DNA of 64,000 nt from Notospermus geniculatus. Lineage: Eukaryota; Nemertea; Pilidiophora; Heteronemertea; Lineidae. Where the stretch lies: positions 8,972 through 72,971 of the forward strand of contig NMRB01002072.1 of assembly GCA_002633025.1 (NCBI GenBank), read 5' to 3'. Numbering within the stretch: the first letter of the stretch is position 1; each line of letters opens with the position of its first letter. This document shows, in pieces, positions 51,858 to 62,036 of this stretch. Below the pieces are notes generated by a model. It was not told the DNA's origin. It made no database searches and saw only the letters and a list, made by a program, of their open reading frames with translations. The translations under genes were made by a program, and so were the position numbers.

Positions 51858-54800
51858 TGTGATCGTCGGATCAAGGGAGGGACAATATTACGTCCGGCTT
51901 CCGTCGCTCGAGAAGGGGGAGCAGGATCTAGGGAGGGGGTCGCCACGGGGGGAAGTCCGACTTAAGATCCGGTCAGCCATACTGTGCGCAGTGTTATGCG
52001 AAAGGAATTCATCTTACACCTCCTTTGAATACCATGTAAAACGAACTCAGTGTGTGATTTTTAAAGTTGATTATCGTCAACTGAATCTAACTTGTCCTCA
52101 TGGAAACTCCAGTTTCTCCTTGTCAGAGACTTCTGTGAAGTTTTATTACGTCAAGGTAGGCTTTTTATTATTCAAATTAAACGTCAAGTCTGTGTCAGTG
52201 TTGTATTTGTATTAGATTTTTCCATCAGGGCCGAAGCCATAGCCATTCCAAGTGCAGAAAAGGCCATCTCAAGCTACTTAGAGCAGCCGACGGTGGTGTA
52301 GTGGTTCGGGTCTCCGACTAGCGGTCAGAAGGTCCCCGGTTCAAATTCCACTGGGCGTAAGACTTTGGGCAAGTCTCTCTGCCTCACTGGCCTCTCTCCA
52401 CCCAGGTGTATAAATGGATACCGGTCGGAAACGCTCAGATTGTAGCGCTGAATGAGCAGCTCATCTGAGTTCTACTGAAAGGTTTCAGGATAGACTGGGG
52501 TTAAAGTGTAAAGTCGGATGAGAACCTCTTCTGTAGTTGATATCAGATTAAGAACCCAAACTTTAACTTTAACTTTACTCATGTTCCTCGCTTGGATGGA
52601 GTATTTTACTTGCACTCGCATAGGCACAAGGTACAGGGCACCATGGCTTAGGCCAAGCGCACATTTGCGGCAAACCTCAATGAGGGAGGGGTGTTTTTAA
52701 AGTCGATTGACCCAACGCTGTCGACTCGTCATTCAGCCGGGTCAGTCGATTTTAAAAACACCCCTACCGCATTGAGTTTTGCCGCAAATGTGCGCTTGGA
52801 CTTACTGTTCCATGAGATGCCTTCTTTCCAGTAGATGTCTTGATTACATTCGTGCGATTTACCTATGCTTCCTCTTCCCTCTTTTCCTTTTTCTCTTTTC
52901 TTTCTTTCCTTTTATTAGAGTTTTTACGAAAGGCGCCTCTGTCGAGTGAAATTCCAGAATGGAAGTAGTGGTGAAAAGGAAGGCAGAAACAATACAAAAA
53001 TGAAATTCCAGAATGAAAGTAGTCAATATGTTGAAAAGGAAGACAAAAACATCACGAACAAGGAAAAATCTGAAGAAGGTACACAAATACATAACAAAAT
53101 TCAGCGATGTAGGCCTACTATTTTTCAGTAGTAGGTATGCAATCTTCCACGAAAAGAAACAGATGTCTCCACCTTGAAACAATCACATTATATGTAAATT
53201 TTCATTTTGCATTAGGTAAACGGCCCATTAGGAAATTTGTTGCAGAAATACAGCTTTCCCACTATGACTCATAAGCTTACATCATCAGGTCTTATCTGAG
53301 CCACTGGCCGCACTGCATCTCACACGCTTCAAGTTTTAAGTGAGCCATTCCAATCGCCTAAAAGATAAAAGTGCAAGGCAAGGGGATGCATAGTGGTTAC
53401 AAGAACATAACACTTCGTCTGCGGTGGCTGGAGAAAAATCGGTGGCGATTAGATTGCTTGCGATATCGCCTGATTTGTTGCTGGTTTTAGAGGTGAAAGT
53501 ACGCTGGTATTTCGCCGAGCTAATGTGACCTTCCACAGCAAAACCAGGCCCATGTCGCCCTCAGCTTTGGAAGACTGAGACCAAAATGTTTGTCAGTTTC
53601 AATACCGTCTGACTATTACGAAATCTGAAGCAATCTATTTTTCTGGTTTTGCTGTGGAAGGTAACAAATACAGTACCTTCAGCTTTTAGATTATTTTTAG
53701 GTACTAATCTTTCTCTTTTATCTTCAGACTATTTGGCTAATGGTGAATACAAAATTTTCGTCAGAAATCGCCAATGCTCACCCACTGACAGTGTTGACCA
53801 AGTACCGACAAATTGTATGCTTCCATTAAAATCAAGATTTATTAAACCGAAAGGGAAAGTTGATCTTGCCAGCACGGCCAAAGGAGCCCTACGGAACGTT
53901 TTAGGCTCTTTATTCGGCTCTAGCGATGAGAAAAGAAAGCAGGAACATGGACCCAAGAAGGAAAGCCCAATAAAACATCTTAAACCACATTATAGTATCG
54001 ATGCGGTCGATGTGACAGATACTGGAACGACGTATCGAGTCACCTACCTCAAGACGGTGGATAAGAAACATATTTATAAGATCGAGGACTGCGAGATCGG
54101 TGGGGATGACGAAGACGAGAGAAGGGAAAAATCGGAATGTTTGTAAGTTTTTCAAGATTCCAGTGGCAAGTACGCCAGCGCAGTGTTCTTAAAGGGAGAC
54201 ATCTGAAAGATATTGCCCGGCGGGCACTTGTTTTTATTGTTTTGATTAGCGCACAGCGCCGTCTGTTAATCAACGATGACACTACGCTATGGCACAGGCC
54301 CCTGGAGAGCTATCAGTGAGTTTAGAACACGTACCTAACCAAACGTATCTAAAACACACAACACGTATCTAAAAACACGCCCCGAGCTCAGGAATTGGTA
54401 AGCTCGGGGTGTGTTTTTTACAAACTAGTGTTTTTTGGTTAGGTACGTGTTCTAAACTCACTGATAGCTCTCCAGGGGCCTGTGCCATAGCGTAGTGTCA
54501 CCGCTGATTAACAGACGGCGCTGTGCGCTAATCAAAACAAAAACAAATTTCTGGTCAACCACTGCAGCGTGCCAAAATATCTGTTTCACGCAATATTTCG
54601 TTATTTGATGACTGAAAAAATGCCTAAAAAGCCATATAATACCCCCAAAACCCGAAGATGTTTGAGTATTAGAGCAATTTCAACGAATAGTTAGTTGGGA
54701 ACTATTTGACATCACGCCGCGGGTGCCAGCCTCGGTGTGATTCGCCTCAAAATTAGTATATATCGATGCGCTGATGTAACCAAACCCCTGACAACGCGCA

Positions 54801-55653
54801 TGCGCAGTATTCCTAAAGTAGTACCGGTCGCAGCCCTTTTCACATTCGGAACTTCCGAAGGCAACTGCTCGGCAATATCCGTGACGGCTCGCATTTCCCC
54901 TCGGACACAATTCCAAGGCAGCCATCTTGAACGCGCACGGATTCCCTTCATTTTCTGTGGGTTTGGATGCGGTCGCCTCATCACACCCTGCGCAATATGA
55001 ACGAAATAGATCACACACAAACGTTGCGTTATTGATCAATAATTGGCAGATTGGGTGAGATATCGGTAAGTTTATATATAATATGCCTCAACTTATTCAG
55101 GAGATAAGGTTGGATATCTTAACAGGCCAAAATTCTGCCAAAATAGACCCACGGTCGGTCACGTGGGTTTGTTGATACACAACATGGCTGCCTTGGACGT
55201 GTGTCCGAGGTTAAATGCGCCGCCCAGTGGATAGATAAGCAGTTCGCCTCAGGTCGTTCAGAATGCCCTTTTCAGTGGTGTTGTAGGTACGTAAACCCAC
55301 TGGGGACGAGTTTGATTTTCCCTTTCACACAGGGGTTCCACTGTTACTGTATTTTCATCTTCAGACGACTTGGCGTGTACATGAATGTCGGATGGATCCA
55401 CCCCGAGATCCGACCGATGTCATCAACACATGCAGAGTTTACGATCAAAAGAAAGCGTAGAGAAGGAAATGACTGTTACCGTTTGAAGGTCCACAACCAC
55501 GGGATGGGGAAGAAAGACCATCATTTTATGGGAAAAAAACGATTCGTTGGTTATAACCAATACGATGGTAGGCGAGTCCTTGCCATCATGCTCAGCAGAC
55601 ATTCTTCGTGGGTATTCCGATTTGATAAATTCGAAACGCCGTCGTTCACCTAG
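51858..55653 (+). CDS. Unrecognised gene, at least four exons; predicted extracellular glycoprotein
   Basis: Exons are 51858-52155, 52919-53078, 53728-54142 and 55365-55653. Acceptors have strong pyrimidine tracts (ctatcag, ttttattag, tatcttcag, catcttcag), donors are GTAGGC, GTACAC and GTAAGT, and phases match at each join (0, 1, 2), giving about 387 codons to a TAG stop. Exons 1-2 carry six NxS/T sequons (ERNSSY, GNSSF, QNGSS, RNNT, QNESS, KNIT) and several cysteines, so an extracellular location is likely. Exon 2 repeats KFQNxSS twice. Exon 3 is basic in the middle (SSDEKRKQEHGPKK) and acidic at the end; exon 4 ends WVFRFDKFETPSFT. The 5' end is open: either an upstream exon is missing, or translation starts at an in-frame ATG at 51763 with a hydrophobic stretch. 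No family recognised. Confidence 0.7.
52195..52640 (-). mobile_element. Family X SINE body interrupted by another SINE
   Basis: Pieces at about 52205-52276 ('ccatcagggccgaagccatag') and 52584-52640 ('cgcttggatggagtattttac') join when 52277-52583 is removed, matching the continuous order at 40-150. The tRNA-like head is not seen. Confidence 0.65.
52277..52583 (+). mobile_element. tRNA-derived SINE with (AACTTT)n tail, full-length copy
   Basis: The head is ggtggtgtagtggttcgggt (A-box-like) with B box ggttcaaattcc near 52340. The body contains ggcaagtctctctgcctcac, and the tail is 'aactttaactttaacttt'. It is inserted within the family X element, in intron 1 of the plus-strand gene. Confidence 0.85.
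52662..52800. mobile_element. MITE, 'ccaagcgcacatttgcggca' ends
   Basis: The ends are perfectly inverted over about 20 bp. The core 'attgacccaacgctgtcg' is related to 47425-47584. Confidence 0.8.
54237..54540. mobile_element. Large hairpin MITE in intron 3 of the plus-strand gene
   Basis: The arms are about 110 bp ('ttgttttgattagcgcacag' ... 'tctaaactcactgatagctc') with few mismatches. The centre is near 54385 and holds a smaller palindrome ('ccccgagctc'). Confidence 0.85.
54545..55340. other. Intron 3 remainder with a weak inverted pair
   Basis: The sequence 'atggctgccttgga' plus 'tgtgtccgagg' occurs on minus at about 54872-54915 and on plus at 55186-55212. The opposed ORFs between (for example 54680-55039 minus, 119 aa) have no family look and lie in an intron, so I do not call them genes. 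Confidence 0.4.
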
Positions 55654-55656
55654 CGC

Positions 55657-55910
55657 TAAGGGGCACCGCACACTAGCGATTTTTCGAGCGATTTTCTAGG
55701 CAACCGGCCTTGCGGCCACAGAAGCGACTGAACATATTTTCAGTTTTTTTAGTTTTTGTTGACTCGTTTGCAACAAATGCTTCCTTGGAAGATCAGTGGA
55801 TGTCGTGGATGACATCACTGATCGACCTCAAAGGTAATTATCGCATGCGACGTAGTAGTCGCATCTGTAGTCGCCCCCATTTTAGTCGCAGGTGTGCGGC
55901 GCCCTTAAGG
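55657..55910. mobile_element. MITE, 'cgcacac' family, copy 2
   Basis: The sequence from 'aggggcaccgcacactagcg' to 'gtgtgcggcgccctt' is a close match of 29210-29433 and a little longer on the right ('gtcgcatctgtagtcgcc'). It lies four bases after the stop of the plus-strand gene, so it may be in its 3' UTR. Confidence 0.75.
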
Positions 55911-55924
55911 GAAGATCTGGCCAG

Positions 55925-56165
55925 GAGCCTTGATAGTCTAGTGGTTAATTCGTCCGCTTAACAAACGACAGGTCCCGGGCCATATGGGATTAATCATCCC
56001 CGGCTCTTCAGCCCGTCGCATGTGGCACTAAAGCCGTGGTACCTTGTACCTTGTGCTTTTGCAAGGACAAGTAAAAGACACCAGTGAGCAACAGGAGTAG
56101 CTTGATCTGGCCTCTTCCGTACTTACCACGGCCAATAATGCTATGGCTTCGGCCCTGACGGAAGA
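55925..56165 (+). mobile_element. tRNA-Val-like SINE (family X), most complete copy
   Basis: The head is tgatagtctagtggttaatt...gtccgcttaacaaacgacag with a decayed B box. The body runs through 'cctcttccgtacttaccacg' to 'ggcttcggccctgacgg'. It gives the family order that the other copies share. Confidence 0.7.
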
Positions 56166-56169
56166 ATCT

Positions 56170-57225
56170 AATACAAATCTGGCGAGAATGAAACACGAAG
56201 ACTTTGACGACGTCACTTCTTGTGTCATAACCTTGGGCCGACAGCAAAAAACGGCTTATGTATATTCGTCGTGGTCAGACATGTCCACCTTTTGTTCCTC
56301 TCACGTTCTCCGTTGCTGGAAAACTACGGCTAATGGGTATAAGCGATAAGAAATCACTCTGTATTGAAGCTGACGTGACCGAACAAAAAGCCCCCGGAAT
56401 GCGACGAGCAAGAGAATTGCAAACGCCTTACAAACACCTCAAACGAAGGCTCAGAACATGATAGACCCTACGACGCCAGGAGGGCGCCACCTTATTTGTC
56501 TTCAGGCAACAGAGCTGTCGACATCTTCGGAGTGCCTACACTACTCAAAGAAAATCACCCAGCATCCGCAATCAGTGCCTAGGATTACGTGATTAGGAAC
56601 ATGGCATGCATGAGGAACGAGTCCTATTTAGAAATCCCGTGGAATCTCGCGGTCTCGCGCCGGGGTACTTGTTGAGTGTAGCTGTTCATGACATTCTTCA
56701 GGCGGTCACGTGACCACGGGCGAGACAACCTCGAATCCAGGTGTTACATTACGATCCTGGGTGATGTTGGGCTACCGAAAGTACACCCAGGGTATTGTTT
56801 TAGTGAAGATTGAGATCCTGGGTAATCTTTGTATATACCCAGGACGACATTTACCCTTTCAGCCCATCTGAACTGCAGCAGTTGTTAAATTGTACGATAT
56901 GAGCCTGGGAATTCCCGACCAGTAGGGCGACTGGAGACAACTCAAGACAACAGGCTGACGAGCGATCAAGTTCGCGACCGACGAAGCAGGTGGGAGCGCT
57001 TTTTCGCTTCGCAGCCATGTTTGACAATCTGTTCAGCGAGTTCTTTTTATGAACGTCACTTGTGGAAAGCAAGTGACGCTCATATACATGTATATATTAA
57101 GCAATATTTACTAGTGAATACATTTATTGCAATTGAATACATTTACTGCAATTTGGGTGTACGTATCTGTTTTTATGTTTTTATGCATAGAACCTGCCAT
57201 GTCTTTTTTTACATGTCGTACAAGT
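56170..57225. other. Intergenic stretch, no gene assigned
   Basis: A short open frame at 56143-56349 starts inside the SINE and is not convincing. Words such as 'atcctgggtgatgttg' and 'atcctgggtaatctt' recur at 56752-56840. A short palindrome, 'acgtcacttgtgg...caagtgacg', is at about 57053-57080. Confidence 0.4.
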
Positions 57226-57231
57226 GGACCA

Positions 57232-57529
57232 GGGGCCTGTTTCATAAAGTGACTTTAAGTTAAAGCGAATCGATAGCGGATTTTGTTTACATTTGGCTGG
57301 TGTTTGTAAACACAAAATTCAGCCAATCAAAATGCACGAAAATTTCTTTGTTGACATTCTGGACAAGTTTGTTTACATTTTTTCCTGAAAATTCGTCCCC
57401 TTTCAAATTCTATTTCTACATCAAATTTTTGGGCTATCGATTCGCTTTAATTGTACCAATAACTCAATGCATTTTCCATTTGGTTAAAAAGGTACCATTA
57501 GCTTAAAATCACTTTATGAAACAGGCCCC
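57232..57529. mobile_element. MITE, 'gggcctgtttcataaagtga' family, copy 2, with insert
   Basis: This has the same ends as 50941-51046. The middle is opened by the TTAA-flanked element at 57264-57446. Confidence 0.8.
57264..57446. mobile_element. Nested TTAA-flanked MITE (183 bp)
   Basis: TTAA lies at 57260-57263 and 57447-57450. The ends are agcgaatcgatagc and gctatcgattcgct. It starts with the same agcgaat as the 27510 family. Confidence 0.85.
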
Positions 57530-57784
57530 AGATTTTGTTCTGTGATTTTGATCGATTATACATGTAGTTCGATCAGAATGAATTATCTTTATAGATGACT
57601 TATAATGCAATTCATGACCATTGTGTGACATCACGACGTGTCATTGCTGGCGTAACAAGAATTATGTGTACTTGTGACGTCAATGATGATATGTGACGTC
57701 AGCAGTCCCATCAGTCTCCACTTCGGCAAGTACATGCACAACACTATGTTCACTCTCCATAGCAGATCAAATAGAATATAGTAT

Positions 57785-58148
57785 GCGAATGGCTCGCGGG
57801 GTTTGTTGACATGTCCTCAAATCAAGCGCCGTTTTGAGAAAAAGGCGAAAGAAGGATTTTAGTTTAATGGGAAATGCATTAAACAGCCAAACTTCGGAGG
57901 CGTATTCTGCAAAATCTACCGCTTCGAAATCAATGTGAATAATACAAAATGTACATTTTGACCGACTGAATTTGAAACTGTCGTTACCCATTTTAACAAA
58001 TTTTTAATGGAACCTCGTCCCCAGGTGCACGTTCGCATATTTGCACAGGTTTTGCCTATGACTGGAGTACGGCTTTGCCTGGAGACTAGGTTCACTCTCT
58101 ATGGGAGGTACCACCAAAAATCAAAACAAACCCCGCGAGCCATTCGCT
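57785..58148. mobile_element. TTAA-group MITE, second copy of the 27510 family
   Basis: The right end 'gagccattcgct' plus TTAA is intact. The left end starts 'gcgaatggctcgcgggg' without a TTAA. It ends 75 bases from the KCTD-like stop codon. Confidence 0.8.
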
Positions 58149-58223
58149 TTAAGAGCGGAAGTTGTCAAGCTTATGCAGGGAGGTTGCACTATATTATGCC
58201 TGAGAGCGATTGGCTCGTTTCAT

Positions 58224-59120
58224 TTACCGTTTCTTCGTCTGGACCGAGAGAGACCAACTCTCGATAACCTGCGTTCCGTCAGTGCCGCCATCTTTTACGA
58301 CTGGCAAAAACATTCTATCAGTCATTTTCCAGCCGTAAAACCTCAATGCCTCGCCGAGTTCTTCCCGTTTCATATGAGTGGTGGCGGATTCCGTACCTCC
58401 AGTATCCTTAACAACACCTCTGCAGAAGCGATTCAAGGGAGGATAGCGAAACGCGTGGTCCCATGAGAAAACAAAACTTAGTCGGGGGTAATTCTTGTTG
58501 TCAAGTCGAGTAATACGAGGAAGGTATTCTTGCAGCCGGATATGTACACGTTTTGTAGCAGATCTGAGCTCCGGAATTCCATAGAAATCTGCTTCGTCAT
58601 TCAGAGCAACCTCACACCCACCAGAATCAAGGAATTCAAGTATGAGTGGGAAATATTTCCCGTCTCTGTCGATGTAGTAATTTCCTTTCAGATCACGGGC
58701 TGCTGGCGTGGAGCCATCCAACATGGCCGACAAGGTGGCGCTTTTTGCTATAGCAGAGCGTGTTGTGGTGTAGACCATTCCGCGTAAATTGAACCCAACA
58801 GTGTCCATATCTCGTGTTTTCAGCTCATCAATAAGAGACCTGATCTGATAGAAATCCGCCTCGGTCTTAAGTTGAGCCATTTCGTTGAAATCATCCGGAA
58901 GAATAAGCTGGGAACAACGAAGGAAATTGAGGATGTATCGAAAGATGTGGCCATCCCTATCGATAAAGTAGTTCCCGTCGGCATCACGGGCAGAAGGAAT
59001 GTCACCTTTGAACATGGAGCCCAACATGGATTCCGGGTCAAGGGTCAAGGTCGCACGCGTTGTAGTATAAATGGTACCGCCGACGTTTAGAGTGACGAGA
59101 TCGGCTCCGGCTGATGACAT
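58224..59120 (-). CDS. KCTD-like protein with two tandem BTB/T1 domains, 298 aa
   Basis: Domain 1 (about residues 8-102, VTLNVGGTIYTTTRATL ... ADFYQI) is a canonical potassium-channel-tetramerisation-type BTB. Domain 2 (about 107-190, VGFNLRGMVYTTTRSAI ... ADFYGI) repeats its order, including GNYYIDRDGKYF, but has NLRG in place of NVGG. The remaining ~105 residues have no motif I know. KCTD proteins usually have one such domain and act as oligomeric adaptors, often for Cullin-3 or G-protein beta-gamma; that role is inference here. The start is set at MSSAGAD (59118-59120) because ctgtttcag, a splice acceptor, precedes the exon at 59130; the longer frame (MDQPCTCFRL) crosses it. The coding part is intronless. 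Confidence 0.92.
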   Translation of the reverse strand: MSSAGADLVTLNVGGTIYTTTRATLTLDPESMLGSMFKGDIPSARDADGNYFIDRDGHIFRYILNFLRCSQLILPDDFNEMAQLKTEADFYQIRSLIDELKTRDMDTVGFNLRGMVYTTTRSAIAKSATLSAMLDGSTPAARDLKGNYYIDRDGKYFPLILEFLDSGGCEVALNDEADFYGIPELRSATKRVHIRLQEYLPRITRLDNKNYPRLSFVFSWDHAFRYPPLNRFCRGVVKDTGGTESATTHMKREELGEALRFYGWKMTDRMFLPVVKDGGTDGTQVIESWSLSVQTKKR

Positions 59121-59770
59121 TTTGCAAAGCCTGAAACAGGTGCAAGGTTGGTCCACTTAAAGCTGACATGATTGTTTGCGGCATTACCCCATGGCTTTGG
59201 CTGAATAAAAAAATACCGGCCGCGCCACAGCGCGGCAAGTAGATGAAGTTCAAACGTCGAGGTCCTTCATCAAACACCTCTCTCAGACCACCATTACCCC
59301 AAATACCTCCCAGGTGTCGCTGTCATTCGAATGAGAGCCGTCGAGCTGGAAGGATGGCGAGTGCTCCGCAGGTCAGTACATGTACAATGCTGTCGGCATA
59401 CATACATGTAGACAATAGGGTCAAGCGTAGGCATATACAATGTACATGTAGATCCAACTACAGGCAGCTATTGACGACTAGGCCTAAGGACTAGCGAAAA
59501 GTAGCCCTCAACATTCCCTAACAGAAAACACAAAAAACATCCATGATATGTCAAAACGGACAGTATTCCAACTTACCTGCATAACGTGAATCACTTTGTA
59601 CATGTAAACTCGAAAAGGGCAGATAATTTAATTACATGCCATTCACACAGAGTTCCTAACACTTCCGCCATTTCTGTTCCATTGACCAACGCCCCTAAGT
59701 GCATGACCCCATACTAGGCCTACTCTGTCAACATGTAGGCCTGATGCCCTTTATTGAACCCCAAATAGAT

Positions 59771-59922
59771 CAGGTGTGATAGAATATAATGCCCCCACCC
59801 TCCTGATGTCCCCCTGCATTGTTTGTCACAGGATTAAGGGTCTTGGTCTCTCTAGAGTCAATCCGTAAATGTATTGTTGGGGGACATCACATATCGGGGG
59901 ACATTCGATTCTTTTACACCGG
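59771..59922. mobile_element. MITE, 'ggtgtgat' family, copy 2
   Basis: This is a close relative of 32392-32552 with a shortened centre. It is nested in the spacer of 59161-60605. Confidence 0.7.
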
Positions 59923-60012
59923 TTAGCTCAGTCGGGCACGTCGTCCGCCCTTTCAATTACGCATGATGCAAAAGGTTGTGGGGGTCGAAACATACCAGGG
60001 TTCATAACTTAA

Positions 60013-60287
60013 GCTGCGTTCACACTGGGCTTTAATAACGGTTTGAAAACGTTTTAAGATGTTAAAACGGTTTAGGGTGCCACACTAGAGCCCTCTTAAA
60101 ACGGTTTGAAAGCGTTTTAACGAAAACGGTTCCAGAAGTGGTTTCAAACGTTATTCGGGCGCGACAACCGTTTTGAAAACGCTTTGGTGACTGTAGTGTG
60201 GCACAGTCGGTTTTGGTTGAAAGCGTTTTCCGTATTAAAAACGTTTTACGGAAAACGCTTTCAAGTCGGTTTCAGTGTGAACACAGC
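60013..60287. mobile_element. TTAA-flanked MITE, 'gctgcgttcacactg' ends (275 bp)
   Basis: TTAA lies at 60009-60012 and 60288-60291. The right end is cagtgtgaacacagc. The interior is packed with 'aacggtt' and 'gcgttt' words in both orientations. It is nested in 59161-60605. Confidence 0.85.
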
Positions 60288-60623
60288 TTAAGTCGTCAAA
60301 GCTGCCTGTAGTCGGATCTACATGTACATTGTATAGGCATCGGCTTGACCCTATTGTCTATGTATGCCTGCAGCATTGTACATGTACTTGTACCAACCTG
60401 CGGAGCACTCGCCATCATTCCAGCTCGACTGCTTTCATTCGAATGACAGCGACACCTGGGAGATATTTGGGGTAATGGTGGTCTGTAGAGCCGTTTCATG
60501 AAGGAAATCTATGTCTAAACTTCATCTACCTGCCGCGCTGTGGCGCCGCAAGTAGGCTATTTTTTTATTCAGCCAAAGCCATGGGGTAATGCAAACATGT
60601 CAGCTTTAACTTATTTCACGAGC

Positions 60624-61432
60624 GGCCCAATTTACACTATGCATATCTGCACCGGTGTATTCTACTCCAGTTCTGAATCGGAGCAGAACTCACCCATATC
60701 ATGTTACAGACCAAATCGGAGTAGAGTCGGTGCAATTATCATGATCATTACAACGCATGCGCACCAAAGTCAAGATGTCCGCATCAGTTTTGCCACTTTT
60801 TTTGTGGTTTTCATCCATAGGGGGCCTACACTTTTAGTACTTGCGTTTCGCAGTTTTTAGCCGGACCCTACACTGATCTGCAGTCTTGTCAACATCATAT
60901 TCTTCACGAAGGCGCTTAGCAATTTTCTGGAACACGTCTCTATATTACTTTTTGACCTGTTTAGCTGGCGCTGAATAGTCGTATTCTCCTTCCAATGCCC
61001 AATAAGGCCTACACGTCTCTCACTGCTTTACAATACATGCTTTAAGTTAGACCCTCTATGACCATTCTCACCTTTGTACTTCGGCATTGTGTCTTCTTCA
61101 ACTGCTGTGACAAGTCTGACTCTCCGACCCACATGGATAATGTTCCCGCCAATATCACTATCACTTCCGCATTGGTAGTTGCTTGGCAACCAGGTAACCC
61201 GAAAGATTCATAACCGAAGCACACTCCAGTTATGTGTTTACACTGAGCATTTGCTCCGAATTAAATTTTGAACTGGTGCGTGCACCACCTTCATAACTGG
61301 AGTAAACTACACCGGTTTAAATGAAATTTGCTTCGGAGCAAATAGAAAATGCATTTTTACACTTGGAATTTAAACCGGTTCAGACAGGTATTGGTGCAGC
61401 ACCGGTGCAGATTTCCGTAGTGTAAATTGGGC
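60624..61432. mobile_element. Element with 'gcccaatttacacta' ends (809 bp)
   Basis: The inverted ends extend through 'atctgcaccggtg'. Inner words 'actccagtt' and 'cggagc' also pair (60665-60690 with 61245-61345). No coding content. Its last bases are copied in the tandem repeat that follows. Confidence 0.75.
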
Positions 61433-61562
61433 TAGCTCAAGATGAGAGGCCAAACACAATTAACTGCTCAAGTAAATTGGGCTAGCTCAAGATGAGAGGC
61501 CAAACACAATTAACTGCTCAAATAGCTCAAGATGAGAGGCCAAACACAATTAACTGCTCAAA
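61422..61562. repeat. Tandem triplication at a transposon end
   Basis: The word 'tagctcaagatgagaggcca' begins at 61433, 61483 and 61523. The first two units also include 'gtaaattgggc', the end of the element at 60624-61432; the third lacks it. Confidence 0.9.
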
Positions 61563-61659
61563 TAATTTTGTTAATTTGAATTTTGCATACACATGTAAGA
61601 GATTTTATGCAACGATGGCTACACCACAAAGAGGAATAGAACTTGTACCTTCATAGATA

Positions 61660-62036
61660 AACTCCCTACGCAGTTGTGTACCGCGCCCCCTTCGGTTTAC
61701 TCGCTCTCCACAGCTGCTTAACTTCGTAAGATTCGCCGCGTTAGGTCAACAGGTGGCGCTGAGAGAGTCGACCAATGAGAGCACCGAGCAACCGGTAACC
61801 AAGCTGGCCTGAGACATTTTTTCATTGGCCGAGCGGTTCGTAGCCATGGTAGCACAAGAACATCCGTTGCCAACGGACCGAAGAGTTCTGAAAGCAGCGT
61901 ACTGACATGCTGTAAAACTCGCGCCAGGCCCTGACGCCATCTGTTGACCAAACGCGGCGACTTCCACGAAGTAAAGCAGTTGTGGAGAGCGAGTAAACCG
62001 AAGGGGGCGCGATACACAACTGCGGAGGGAGTTTAC
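61660..62036. mobile_element. MITE with about 80-bp TIRs and a 7-10 bp TSD (377 bp)
   Basis: The direct repeat ttcatagata is at 61650-61659 and 62037-62046. The TIRs start 'aactccct' and share 'gcgcccccttcggtttactc' and 'gctctccaca'. Long TIRs with a TSD of this size suggest a Mutator-like element. The opposed ORFs inside are a by-product of the inverted arms. Confidence 0.8.

Larger units (their letters stand above)
59161..60605. mobile_element. TTAA-flanked element with about 315-bp terminal inverted repeats (1445 bp)
   Basis: TTAA lies at 59157-59160 and 60606-60609. The arms 59161-59475 and 60293-60605 start 'agctgacatg' and share 'ccatggctttggctgaataa', 'caggtgtcgctgtcattcga' and 'acatgtacaatg' type words. 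It sits 28 bases upstream of the KCTD acceptor, inside the presumed 5'-UTR intron. The spacer hosts 59771-59922 and 60013-60287. Confidence 0.85.

Noticed and set aside
54680-55039. 119-aa minus-strand ORF in intron 3 of the plus-strand gene
   Set aside because: It overlaps open frames on both strands, has no recognisable domain or clear initiation context, and lies among inverted repeats.
59121-59156. Longer KCTD N-terminus starting MDQPCTCFRL
   Set aside because: It crosses a strong acceptor (ctgtttcag) seven codons before the Met that precedes the BTB domain.
61746-62019. ORFs of 65-99 aa around 61.7-62.0 kb as genes
   Set aside because: They fall within the inverted arms and core of the 61660-62036 MITE, and different frames overlap on the same stretch.
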